NCBI RefSeq assembly: GCF_036013745.1
Contig: NZ_CP107880.1
Span: 7,998,001-8,062,000 of the forward strand
DNA: 64,000 nt
Direction: 5' to 3'
Source of the DNA: Streptomyces sp. NBC_00483
GTDB lineage: Bacteria; Actinomycetota; Actinomycetes; Streptomycetales; Streptomycetaceae
Numbering within the stretch: position 1 is the stretch's first letter; every line of letters starts with the position of its first letter. A program made the position numbers and the translations under genes. Shown piece by piece: positions 21,061 to 28,981 of the stretch. The notes beneath the pieces were generated by a model that was not told the origin of the DNA, searched no databases, and worked only from the letters and a program-made list of their open reading frames with translations.

Positions 21061-21399
21061 ATGAGCACAACCGTGACCGACGAACAGATTCAGGCTCTGG
21101 CCGCGACCGCGAAGCCCTACAGCCTGGCGATCCTTCAGTGGGGCCCGGAGCGGACCATGGACGGCGCGGGCGCGATCGAGCTCGAACACCAGCGGCGCAT
21201 GGTGTCGCTGCGTGCTGAAGGGGTGATCGCGATCCTGTGTCCGGTCGGCTCGGACACCGTGGCCGGCGTCGCGATCATGACCGTGTCGGCCGAGGAGGCC
21301 GAGAAGATCATGGCCGGGGACCCCTGCGTGCAGGCCGGGATGATGCGCTGCGAGGTTCACCCGTGCCACGGCTTTCCCGGAGACGTGCTCCCCGGGTGA
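21061..21399 (+). CDS. YciI-family (YCII-related) protein
   Basis: 112 aa. The segment PYSLAILQWGPERTMDGAGA, the EHQRRMVSLRAEGVIAILCP stretch (His and short helix) and the SAEEAEKIMAGDPCVQAGMM pattern with the invariant Asp-Pro fit the YCII dimeric alpha-beta barrel family, related to muconolactone isomerase-like folds. The biochemical role is unclear for most members. ATG 21061 is at the end of a GAGGGGACATC stretch, a fair ribosome site. A copy of its last 35-40 bases recurs near 22437, upstream of the DUF1648 gene's end. Confidence 0.7.
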   Translation: MSTTVTDEQIQALAATAKPYSLAILQWGPERTMDGAGAIELEHQRRMVSLRAEGVIAILCPVGSDTVAGVAIMTVSAEEAEKIMAGDPCVQAGMMRCEVHPCHGFPGDVLPG

Positions 21400-21413
21400 A
21401 CGGTCGAGGCCAG

Positions 21414-21480
21414 GGGTGTCGGTATCCCGACGAGGAACCACCACGGGACCTCGGACGTGGTGGTGGTGCGCCACATCACG
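21414..21480. repeat. Partial copy of the DUF1648 gene (direct repeat with 22612-22678)
   Basis: About 65 bp beginning GTGTCGGTATCCCGACGAGG matches 22612-22678 (within the DUF1648 coding region) with few mismatches. The 50 bp before it (21362-21413, the 3' end of the YciI gene) likewise resembles 22437-22490. So a unit containing the YciI 3' end and a DUF1648 fragment exists twice, about 1.1-1.2 kb apart. Confidence 0.75.
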
Positions 21481-21601
21481 CCGGGCCGCAGCAGTCCCGC
21501 AGGCTCCCCGCTGCCTGCCGGGCCGTGATCGACGAACGCGATCAGCGGTTGGTGTCCACGATGACCTGCCCGCCGTTGTTCGAGGCTGAACGCCCCGTGG
21601 G

Positions 21602-22294
21602 TCAGGAGACGGCGGTTTCGGGGCGGGCGGGCAGGCGGATGCGGCGTCCGGCGGGGTCGAGGGCCGTCATGGCGGCGCCCAGGGCGGCTCCGACGAGCAG
21701 GCCCACGCCGTGGTTGTTGGCCATCACGCAGAGCACGAGTCCCGCGGCCGGCACGAGCAGCGCAAGGCGGCGGAGTCCGGGATTCGGGCCGCGCAGGGCG
21801 CAGACGGTGGCGAGCGCGCCGACCAGGCCGCAGATGGCGACCGAGTTGCCACCGCCGTGCGGGTTCCAGGCCTCCATGCTCACCGCCTGCGCCGCCACGC
21901 CGGGGAGCAGGTAGAGCGTGAGGGTGCTGACGGAGCCGAAGACGCGCTGGGCGACGGGGGCGACCGCGATCAGCGCCGCCAGATTGAACAGGAGTTGCAG
22001 CCGGCCGCTGGACTGGATCAGCAGCGCCGTACCGGCGCGCCACCACGCACCGTCGGGCCGTCTTTCCAGGTGGCCGGTCAAGCTTGGCCAGATGGTCTGC
22101 GCGACGTTGAAGGCCGCCATCACCCCGACCATGGCGGCCGCGGTCACGGGTATCGGCGGGCGCCAGGCGCGCAGGACGGACGGCACCCGGCTCCGCGGCC
22201 CGGCCGGTGCGGCGAGGGAGGAGTCGAGCACCTTGAGGCCCGGGCCGACCACGGCGGCGGCGCAGGCGTACAGGGTCAGGTCGTGCACGTTCAT
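21602..22294 (-). CDS. Rhomboid-like intramembrane serine protease
   Basis: 230 aa from ATG 22294, the first codon after which the protein is hydrophobic; the longer frame is GC-rich noise. Six or so membrane segments. The fourth carries NPHGGGNSVAICGLVGALAT, in the place of the rhomboid GxSx motif (Ser in GNSVA), and the last has NNHGVGLLVGAALGA with the partner His. Earlier LQLLFNLAALIAVAPVAQRV fits the rhomboid N-A-x pattern. It would cleave membrane-protein helices in the bilayer. Substrate unknown. The gene stands alone. Confidence 0.65.
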   Translation of the reverse strand: MNVHDLTLYACAAAVVGPGLKVLDSSLAAPAGPRSRVPSVLRAWRPPIPVTAAAMVGVMAAFNVAQTIWPSLTGHLERRPDGAWWRAGTALLIQSSGRLQLLFNLAALIAVAPVAQRVFGSVSTLTLYLLPGVAAQAVSMEAWNPHGGGNSVAICGLVGALATVCALRGPNPGLRRLALLVPAAGLVLCVMANNHGVGLLVGAALGAAMTALDPAGRRIRLPARPETAVS

Positions 22295-22436
22295 CCCGGC
22301 TCTGCTCTCTCGTGGGACCGCGGCCGCGGGAGGTCGTGGTCGGCGGGTCGTGCGGTGTCGTGAGAGCCACCGTAGCCACAAGCGGGGTCCCTGGGGCCGT
22401 TCTGCTGTCAGGGCCGCTTCAGCCGTGTACGTGCGG

Positions 22437-22490
22437 ATGCCATGGCTTCCCCGGAGACGCCCTCCCCGCGTGAACGGCTCCGGCCCGGGG
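22437..22490 (+). pseudogene. 3' remnant of a second YciI gene copy
   Basis: Reading in the YciI frame gives CHGFPGDALPA then TGA, nearly the same as the end of the gene at 21061-21399 (CHGFPGDVLPG). Nothing upstream continues the frame, so only the tail remains. It is part of the segmental duplication. Confidence 0.5.
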
Positions 22491-22509
22491 TGGCCGTTGT
22501 TGGACGGCC

Positions 22510-23082
22510 TTAGCGGTTGCCGCGCTCGGAACCGGCGGCGGCGTGGAGTTTGTTGCCCTGTCGGCGGTCCTGTAGGCCCACGGCGAGTGTGAGGGCCGCG
22601 CCGATCGCGATCGGTGTCAGGATCCCGACGAGGAACCACCACGGGACCTCGGGCGTGGTGGTGGTGCGCCACATCACGATGTTGGCGATGACAAAGGACA
22701 GCCCGATTCCGATGTTGGTGACGAGCAGTGCCACGGCCATCCGGCGGGCTCCGGTGCGTGTCGCGGGGCGTTGGCTGCCGCCGATCGCGAACCGGGGTTC
22801 GCCGTCGGGCAGTTCGGCGGCCGGCGTGGCCCGGAGCAGGAGCGCGGCGGTGACGGGCAGCAGCACGGTCACACCCGCGTAGACGAGGACGAGGGTGAAC
22901 GCGGCGCCCACGCTCTTGTCCGTCCAGGCGTCCACGCCACCGCCGCCGATGTGCTGCGGGATGCGGTCGGGAAGGTGCGGATACACGGCGACGCCCCAGG
23001 CGACCATCCCGGCCAGCAGCAACACGCCGGCCGCCAGCCAGGCCCAGGGGAAGCGCGGCGGGGTGTACGTGGCTTCCGGCAT
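22510..23082 (-). CDS. DUF1648 membrane protein
   Basis: 190 aa from ATG 23082 (an ATG at 23112 is an alternative). Four hydrophobic helices. After the first lies PHLPDRIPQHIGGGGVDAWT followed by DKS, the DUF1648 signature (LPDxIPxHxGxxGxxD). Members occur in Gram-positive bacteria near regulators and antimicrobial-response genes; molecular function unknown. No operon partner is evident. Part of its coding sequence is duplicated at 21414-21480. Confidence 0.7.
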   Translation of the reverse strand: MPEATYTPPRFPWAWLAAGVLLLAGMVAWGVAVYPHLPDRIPQHIGGGGVDAWTDKSVGAAFTLVLVYAGVTVLLPVTAALLLRATPAAELPDGEPRFAIGGSQRPATRTGARRMAVALLVTNIGIGLSFVIANIVMWRTTTTPEVPWWFLVGILTPIAIGAALTLAVGLQDRRQGNKLHAAAGSERGNR

Positions 23083-23200
23083 GTTCCCATTGTGTGGGAT
23101 CTCGGGCCGCATGAACCTTTCCCGGGACCGGCAGTGATCCACGGCCGCCGGTTGCCGGGAACAGTCCGTCCGGCCCCGTCCCCTGCGCCCGGCAGCGCGG

Positions 23201-24040
23201 CTACCCCCGCTTGTAGGCGATCACGGCCGTCGTCACCAGGCACGGAGCCGGTGGCACCATCTCGACGCGCAGGGTGCCCCGCGTCGCGTCGTAGTCGATG
23301 CCCTCGGACTCGAACGTTCCCTTGCAGACGCTGCGTTGGGGGATCGCGAAGGCGGACGTCACGTGGCCGGTGACCGGTTGGCCGTCGAGGGGGCGGTCCA
23401 GGGTGATGTCGAGGACCTCCTTGGTCGCGGCGTCGGACGAGCAGAGGAGATGGGTGGCGTCGGTGAAGTCGCAGCCCTGGATGTTCGTGACCGGCTTGTC
23501 GAGGGATATCTGGCCGGCCTGCGGGAGGTTGGTGCCCGGCTGGGGCGCGGAGGGGTTGAGGACGGGGGCCGGGAAGACCTGGAGGCGGTCGCGCGTGCCC
23601 CACTCGCCGGACACCAGCCACTGGTCATCGGGTGACACGGATGCGAACGAGTTGTTGAGCATCTCGCCCGGGTCCAGGGCGTGTTCGTACGTGGTGCGCT
23701 TCCCGTCCGCCGTGGTCACCGCGAACATCTTCTTCGTCGCGCTGTCGCCTCCCTGATACGCGTCGAAGGTGAGGCCGCGCGCCACGTCCGGGTCGCCCAC
23801 GTGGCTCCAGCCCGCGACGCGCAGGGGCAGCGGCACCGAGCCGAGGCCGCGGTACACGAGCGTCCCGTCCGCGCGGGAGGCCAGGCCCTGGCTGCCCGTC
23901 AGCGAATTCACGTGCGAGGTGCCGGTCTCGGTCCAGGTGGGCGCGGCGGACGCCGTGGTCGCGCCGAGCGTCAGGGCGCCCAGGGCGGTGGCCAGGGTCA
24001 GCGCGGAGCGTCTTTTGTGCCACTTCTTGTGCCGGGTCAT
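23201..24040 (-). CDS. Secreted protein of unknown function
   Basis: 279 aa from ATG 24040 (a GTG at 24049 is three codons upstream with GGGGCAGG before it). The N-terminus has a basic start (RHKKWHKRRS), a hydrophobic core and a TASA-AP signal-peptidase site at about residue 33. The mature part is rich in beta-strand signals and has four Cys (QGCDF, LLCSS, SVCKG, APCLV) that could form two disulfides. It may be a small propeller-like surface or spore-coat protein. No family recognised. Confidence 0.65.
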   Translation of the reverse strand: MTRHKKWHKRRSALTLATALGALTLGATTASAAPTWTETGTSHVNSLTGSQGLASRADGTLVYRGLGSVPLPLRVAGWSHVGDPDVARGLTFDAYQGGDSATKKMFAVTTADGKRTTYEHALDPGEMLNNSFASVSPDDQWLVSGEWGTRDRLQVFPAPVLNPSAPQPGTNLPQAGQISLDKPVTNIQGCDFTDATHLLCSSDAATKEVLDITLDRPLDGQPVTGHVTSAFAIPQRSVCKGTFESEGIDYDATRGTLRVEMVPPAPCLVTTAVIAYKRG

Positions 24041-24049
24041 GAAAGTCAC

Positions 24050-24348
24050 CCTGCCCCATGATCGGTGCGCGCAGGGGACGTTCGGGCAGGGTGGCGGATT
24101 GCCGCCGTACGCCTGCGCCCAGAGATGTAAAGGGTTGTAAAGGCGCCGTATAGGGGGAGTGACCGCAAAGCCCCCAGCTATGGCCTGGCATTGCCTGGCT
24201 GACGTTGTGTCATCACGCAGCGTGGCGGAATGAACTCCTCCCGGGTGTGACGCGTCTTACTCAAAACGAGACCGAGAAATCCGCTCGAGGTGTGACGCCG
24301 GAGAGTCACCATGCGCTTGACTTGGCGAACCCCCAACTAGGAGAGCTC
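24050..24348. promoter_or_regulatory. Intergenic region upstream of the graspetide genes
   Basis: About 300 bp between divergent genes. Contains TTGTAAAGGCGCCGTATAGG (24133-24152) and AT-rich spots that could be promoters, but no site I can name. No coding frame with homology. Confidence 0.35.
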
Positions 24349-24540
24349 ATGCGACCGTTCGCACTGAACTATGCCCGCCCCACGCGAGAGGCAGAGGTCA
24401 GGGCGCCGTATATGTACGACGCAACACTGCAGTTGAACGTGCTCGCCGACGGCGCAGTGGCGGCGCGCGACTACGCAGTGTTGCGGGAGTTCGCGGCCAC
24501 CACCTCCACCGCGGGTTCGAAAACCCATTTCGACGACTGA
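24349..24540 (+). CDS. tgmA: Graspetide precursor peptide (ATP-grasp-modified RiPP, TgmA-like)
   Basis: 63 aa from ATG 24349 (GGAGAG before it). The leader begins MRPFALNYARP, the conserved PFxLxxARP motif recognised by ATP-grasp maturases, followed by PYMYDATLQLNVLADG. The C-terminal core TTSTAGSKTHFDD carries Thr/Ser donors and the two Asp acceptors expected for ester cross-links. The pattern matches the family of putative ATP-grasp target RiPPs. The maturase gene starts 14 bp downstream. The product would be an omega-ester macrocyclised peptide; its activity is unknown. No protease or transporter gene adjoins. Confidence 0.85.
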   Translation: MRPFALNYARPTREAEVRAPYMYDATLQLNVLADGAVAARDYAVLREFAATTSTAGSKTHFDD

Positions 24541-24554
24541 ACGGCCCTGCGCAA

Positions 24555-25577
24555 ATGACCGTGCTGATCCTGACGAGTGAACAGGATGTGACGGCAGACA
24601 TGGCTGTCGTCGAAATGAATGCCAATGGAATCCCTGTCCTACGGCTCGACCCCGCCGAACTGCCGGGCGGCGTAGGCCTCTCGGGCGAGTTCGCGCACGG
24701 GACGTTCCACGGCCACCTGTCGGTCGGTGGCCGGGTCGTCAGCATGAGCGGCCTGCGCTCCATCTGGGTGCGCCGCCCCGGCGTGCCCGCCGCCCACGCG
24801 GAAGCCGCTTCGCCCTGGCTCACCGAGGAGGCCTCGCAGTCCCTGTACGGGATGCTGCGGTGCACCGAGGCGCGCTGGATGAACCACCCCGACTCCGCCC
24901 GCCAGGCCCGCCACAAGCCCTGGCAGTTATGGCTGGCACGCGCCTGCGGACTGCCCGTGCCCCCCACGCTGATCACCACATTCCCGCGCGCCGCCCGTGA
25001 GTTCGCCGCGCGCTACCCCGACCTGATCGTGAAGCCGGTCTCCGGCAAGCACCCGGACGACGTCGGGCTCGCCGTGCCGACCACACGCGTGCGCCCGGGC
25101 GAGGACTACCAGGACGTCGCGAACGGACCGACGTTGCTGCAGCGACGGGTGCGCAGGGCCGCGGACATCCGTCTGACCTGTGTGGGCGACCAACTGTTCG
25201 CGGCGCGCGCGGCGGGTTCGCCGGACGCCGAGGACGCGCGGCAGAGCGACGAGGCAACCGTGGACGACGTGCGGTTCGACGCTGCCGCGGGCCCTTGGCG
25301 CCCGATACCCGTGCCCCGCCGCGTCGCCGACGCGGCGCGCGCCTATCTGACCCGCGCCCAACTGGCGTACGGGGCGTTCGACTTCGCCGAGGACGCCGAC
25401 GGCATCTGGTGGTTCCTGGAGTGCAACCAGTCCGGCCAGTTCGGCTTCATCGAGATCGAGACGGGGCAGCCCATCGGCCGCGCCGTCGCCCAGTGGCTGG
25501 CGGGCGAGCCATTCGGGCCCGTATCGGCCGCGGGCGAGGGCGGCGAGCGCGCCCTCGGCGGCGCGGGGTGTGGCTGA
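24555..25577 (+). CDS. tgmB: ATP-grasp ribosomal peptide maturase (TgmB-like)
   Basis: 340 aa. The N-terminal MTVLILTSEQDVTADMAVVE preATP-grasp fold and the WVRRPGVP, WMNHPDSARQARHKPWQLWL and DLIVKPVSGK motifs are characteristic of the MvdD/TgmB group. The ATP/Mg site near the C-terminus is seen in YGAFDFAEDADGIWWFLECN, with the metal-binding acidic residues and Asn. It forms ester or amide links between side chains in the precursor. Only 14 bp separate it from the precursor gene, so the two form one transcript. Confidence 0.85.
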   Translation: MTVLILTSEQDVTADMAVVEMNANGIPVLRLDPAELPGGVGLSGEFAHGTFHGHLSVGGRVVSMSGLRSIWVRRPGVPAAHAEAASPWLTEEASQSLYGMLRCTEARWMNHPDSARQARHKPWQLWLARACGLPVPPTLITTFPRAAREFAARYPDLIVKPVSGKHPDDVGLAVPTTRVRPGEDYQDVANGPTLLQRRVRRAADIRLTCVGDQLFAARAAGSPDAEDARQSDEATVDDVRFDAAAGPWRPIPVPRRVADAARAYLTRAQLAYGAFDFAEDADGIWWFLECNQSGQFGFIEIETGQPIGRAVAQWLAGEPFGPVSAAGEGGERALGGAGCG

Positions 25578-25673
25578 CACGACTCGCCGGTGATCTTTAC
25601 GGACGGTGGACGGCGGGGTACGAGAGGAGTGGCCGACCGGCCGCCCGCCCCGTCGCTGAGGGAGCACCACCGT

Positions 25674-27122
25674 ATGACCGACGCCACCGCAGTCACCAGG
25701 CAGGGAACCCTGCGCGGCCGCACCGAGGACGGGATCGCCGCCTTCCTCGGAGTGCCGTACGCCGCCGCCCCGTTCGGCCCCCGCCGCTTCGCCGCGCCCG
25801 GGCCCGCCGAGCCGTGGACCGGGGAGCGCGACGCCACGGAGTACGGGCAGAGCGCGCCCAAGGCCCCGTACGCCCCGCCGTTCGACGCGCTGATCCCGGA
25901 GACCAGTCAGGACGGGCCCGACTGCCTCAACCTGAACGTCTGGACGCCGGAGCCGGGCCCCGGCGCCCGCCTTCCCGTCATGGTGTGGCTGCACGGCGGG
26001 TCCTTCTCCAACGGCTCCGCGAACTCCTCCGGTTACCGCGGCGACACCTTCGCCCGCGACGGCGTCGTCTTCGTCGGCGTCAACTACCGCCTGGGCGTGG
26101 ACGGATTCCTGCACCTGCCGGGGGCGCCCGACAACCGGGGCCTGCTCGACATGATCGCCGCGCTTGAGTGGGTGCGCGACAACATCGAGGCGTTCGGCGG
26201 GGACCCGGACCGGGTGACCGTGTTCGGTGAGTCGGCGGGCGGGGTGGCGATCGGCCGGCTGCTCGTCGAGCCGCGCGCCCGCGGCCTGTTCCGGCGTGCC
26301 GTCCTGCAGAGCGGGGCCTGCCACCACTTCGTGCGGCCCGACACCGCGCGCCGCATCGGGGAGCGGATGGCCGAGCGGCTCGGCGTGCCGCACACCGCGG
26401 AGGCGTTCGCGGAGGTGCCGCTGCCGGAACTGATCGCGGCACAGGGCGCGTTGACGGACGAGTTCAAGCGGCGGCCCGACCCGGCGGTGTGGGGCGACGC
26501 GGCGCTGAACGGGATGGTCTTCGAGCCGGTCGCCGACGAGCGCACGCTGCCGGGGCCGGACGCGGGCGTGGACATCCTCGTCGGCAGCAACCGCGAGGAG
26601 AACCGGCTCTACATGGTGCCGACCGGGCGCTTCGCCACCATCAGCGAGGGGCGGGTGAAGCGCGGCGCCGAGGCCTTCGGCGCCGACCTGGACGGGTACC
26701 GGGCGAGCCGGCCGGACGCGAGTCCCGGCGAACTCCTCGACGCCATCGTCACCGACTGGTTCTGGCGGATCCCCGCGCTGCGCCTCGCCGAGTCCGTGCC
26801 GGGCTCGTACGTCTACGAGTTCGCCTGGCGGTCCCCGCAGTTCGGCGGGGAGCTCGGCGCCTGCCACGCCCTGGAGCTCGGCTTCGTCTTCGACCGCGTC
26901 GACGACCCGGACTACGCGGCGCTCGCCGGCAAGGACGCCCCGGCGGACCTCGCCCGCGCGATGCACGGCGCGTGGGTCGCGTTCGCCACGTCCGGGGACC
27001 CCGGCTGGGCGGCGTACGACCCGGCGGGGGAGCGGTCGACCATGGTGTTCGACGCGGGCGCCTGCCGGGTCGAGGCGGACCCGCGGGCGGCCGAGAGGGA
27101 GCTGTGGGAGGGCGCCCGCTGA
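25674..27122 (+). CDS. Carboxylesterase (type B, alpha/beta hydrolase)
   Basis: 482 aa from ATG 25674 (GAGGGAG about 8 bp upstream; the longer frame is not needed). N-terminal GTLRGRTEDGIAAFLGVPYA, the oxyanion hole HGGSF, the nucleophile elbow VFGESAGG, and a late His in GACHALELGFVF are the type-B esterase/para-nitrobenzyl esterase signature. No signal peptide, so cytoplasmic. Substrates probably simple esters. Separated from its neighbours by about 100 bp on the left and 40 on the right; likely monocistronic. Confidence 0.88.
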   Translation: MTDATAVTRQGTLRGRTEDGIAAFLGVPYAAAPFGPRRFAAPGPAEPWTGERDATEYGQSAPKAPYAPPFDALIPETSQDGPDCLNLNVWTPEPGPGARLPVMVWLHGGSFSNGSANSSGYRGDTFARDGVVFVGVNYRLGVDGFLHLPGAPDNRGLLDMIAALEWVRDNIEAFGGDPDRVTVFGESAGGVAIGRLLVEPRARGLFRRAVLQSGACHHFVRPDTARRIGERMAERLGVPHTAEAFAEVPLPELIAAQGALTDEFKRRPDPAVWGDAALNGMVFEPVADERTLPGPDAGVDILVGSNREENRLYMVPTGRFATISEGRVKRGAEAFGADLDGYRASRPDASPGELLDAIVTDWFWRIPALRLAESVPGSYVYEFAWRSPQFGGELGACHALELGFVFDRVDDPDYAALAGKDAPADLARAMHGAWVAFATSGDPGWAAYDPAGERSTMVFDAGACRVEADPRAAERELWEGAR

Positions 27123-27163
27123 GGGCTGGATCCATGTCCGGTATGGCGCGATAGTGTGCCCCG

Positions 27164-28003
27164 GTGACGACGCATTCGAACACTCCTGCAGGTTGGTATC
27201 CGGACCCCCAGGGGGCGCCCCAGGCGCTGCGGTGGTGGGACGGCGCCCAGTGGACCGGGCACACGCACGCCGGTCAGGCGCAGGCCGTGGCCCCCGCCCA
27301 GGCTGCGGGCCAGGTGCCGCAGCAGCAGGCGCAGGCGCAGGCCGCCGGGGTGCAGCGTCAGGTGCAGCAGCAGGCGGGCGTCGCGGGGGCCGGGCAGGGC
27401 GGCGGCACGCTGTTCACCGAGCCGGTCCTCGTGGTGAACCAGAAGGCCAAGCTGATCGAGCTGACGAACGAGTACAGCGTCATGGATCAGCACGGCAACC
27501 AGCTGGGCTCCGTCGTCCAGGTCGGCCAGAGCGCCATGAAGAAGGCGCTGCGCTTCGTCGCCAGCGTCGACCAGTTCATGACGCACAGGCTGGAGATCCG
27601 GGACGCGTACGGGCAGCCGCACTTGGTGCTCACGCGGCCCGCGAAGTTCATCAAGTCGCGGGTCGTCGTCGAGCGCCCGGACGGGGCGCCGGTCGGCGAG
27701 ATCGTTCAGCAGAACGCCATTGGGAAGATCAACTTCGCGATGATGGCGAACGGTCAGCAGATCGGCGCGATCAAGGCGGAGAACTGGCGGGCCTGGAACT
27801 TCGCGATCGTCGACCATGCGGACAACGAGGTCGCGCGGATCACGAAGACGTGGGAGGGGCTCGCCAAGACGATGTTCACGACTGCGGACAACTATGTGTT
27901 GCAGGTGCGCTATCAGTTGCCGGAGCCGTTGTTGAGCCTGGTCGTTGCGACTGCGCTCACGGTGGATACGGCGTTGAAGCAGGACTCCCGCGGGTTCGGG
28001 TGA
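27164..28003 (+). CDS. DUF2510 plus scramblase-like (LURP-one-related) protein
   Basis: 279 aa from GTG 27164. Residues 1-40 are a DUF2510 domain (PAGWYPDPQGAP then LRWWDGAQWTGHTHAGQ). A long Gln/Ala-rich linker (about 45-85) follows. Residues about 85-265 fit the phospholipid-scramblase/LURP-one tubby-like fold: LFTEPVLVVNQKAKLIELTN, VQVGQSAMKKALRFV and NFAIVDHADNEVARITKTW. Such proteins sit on the membrane inner face; function unknown. A second DUF2510 protein is found at 30954-32012. Confidence 0.75.
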   Translation: MTTHSNTPAGWYPDPQGAPQALRWWDGAQWTGHTHAGQAQAVAPAQAAGQVPQQQAQAQAAGVQRQVQQQAGVAGAGQGGGTLFTEPVLVVNQKAKLIELTNEYSVMDQHGNQLGSVVQVGQSAMKKALRFVASVDQFMTHRLEIRDAYGQPHLVLTRPAKFIKSRVVVERPDGAPVGEIVQQNAIGKINFAMMANGQQIGAIKAENWRAWNFAIVDHADNEVARITKTWEGLAKTMFTTADNYVLQVRYQLPEPLLSLVVATALTVDTALKQDSRGFG

Positions 28004-28034
28004 CCTTGGCATGTTGCGCTTCTACGGGGTTGCG

Positions 28035-28060
28035 GTCACGGGGCTCTGCCCCGGACCCCG
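28035..28060 (+). terminator. Hairpin after the scramblase-like gene
   Basis: CGGGGC (28039-28044) pairs with GCCCCG (28048-28053) within a longer G/C-rich fold, between the convergent gene ends at 28003 and 28100. Typical of streptomycete intergenic terminators without a T-run. Confidence 0.5.
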
Positions 28061-28099
28061 CTGCTCAATCGCCGCAGGGGCTCAAATGGCCGGAGCCGT

Positions 28100-28981
28100 T
28101 CAACTGGCCAGAGCTGCTTGGTCGGCCACAGTGGCTTGCTCGGGGAGCGTGGCTTGGTCGGTCTGGGCGTGATGCGTGTGTGTCAGTAGGACCACGCCGC
28201 CAGTCGCGAGGATCGCTCCCGCTGCTGCGAGGGCCAGGCCCCCAGCTCCGCCCTGGAGGTGCTCGCCCAGGAGGGCCAGGCCGATGATCGATGCGGCCAG
28301 CGGGTTGGCGAGGGTCACCATCGCGAGCGGAGCGCCGAGGCCGCCGCGGTAGGCGGTCTGGGAGAGCAGGAGGCCGCCTGCCGCGAAGGCTGCCACCAGT
28401 AGCGCGACCGCGATCACTCGTACGTCGAGCAGCGGGCCCGTGCGGTCGGTGACCGCCACCGTCACGGTCTGCGTGAGGGCGGAGGCCACGCCGGACGCGA
28501 CGCCGGACGCGGTGGCGTGGCGCAGGCCCGGCTTCGCGCCGCGGCGGGAGAGTGCGCCGATGAGCGCCGCCGTCACCGCGGCCACGCCGAGCGCCTCGGG
28601 CAGTGAGAGCGTGTCGTCGGGGGCGGGTCCTGACGCCGTCACGAGCAGCGCGCCGAGGCCCACGAGCGTGAGCGCCGTGCCCCGCCACTCGCCGGGCGTG
28701 ACGTGCCGCCCCGCGACCCGCGCCCCCAGCGGCACCGCCGCGACGAGGGTGAGCGCGCCGAGCGGCTGGACGAGGGTGAGCGGCCCGTACTTGAGCGCGG
28801 CGACGTGCAGCAGCGCGGCCAGGGCGTTGAGCCCGACCGACCACCACCAGGCACCCGTCCCGAGCAGCCGCAGCACGCCCGCCCCGGACTTGGCGGCGAG
28901 CCGCTCCTGGGCCACGGCCGCGGCGGCGTAGGCGACGGCGGAGACGAGGGAGAGGGCGACGGCGAGCAGTGTGGCGGTCAT
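28100..28981 (-). CDS. DMT-superfamily (EamA-like) transporter
   Basis: 293 aa, ten predicted membrane helices, with the repeated EamA half pattern (ALKYGPLTLVQPLGALTLVA in the first half, GAPLAMVTLANPLAASIIGL in the second). Such proteins export or import small metabolites; substrate not predictable. Its ATG 28981 overlaps the stop of the PAP2 gene (ATGA), so they form an operon under the palindromic operator at 30008-30061. The last 25 residues are polar and unlike the rest. Confidence 0.75.
   Translation of the reverse strand: MTATLLAVALSLVSAVAYAAAAVAQERLAAKSGAGVLRLLGTGAWWWSVGLNALAALLHVAALKYGPLTLVQPLGALTLVAAVPLGARVAGRHVTPGEWRGTALTLVGLGALLVTASGPAPDDTLSLPEALGVAAVTAALIGALSRRGAKPGLRHATASGVASGVASALTQTVTVAVTDRTGPLLDVRVIAVALLVAAFAAGGLLLSQTAYRGGLGAPLAMVTLANPLAASIIGLALLGEHLQGGAGGLALAAAGAILATGGVVLLTHTHHAQTDQATLPEQATVADQAALAS

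Noticed and set aside
24927..26966. 679-codon minus-strand frame opposite tgmB and the esterase
   Set aside because: Antisense of two well-recognised plus-strand genes, with composition bias only.
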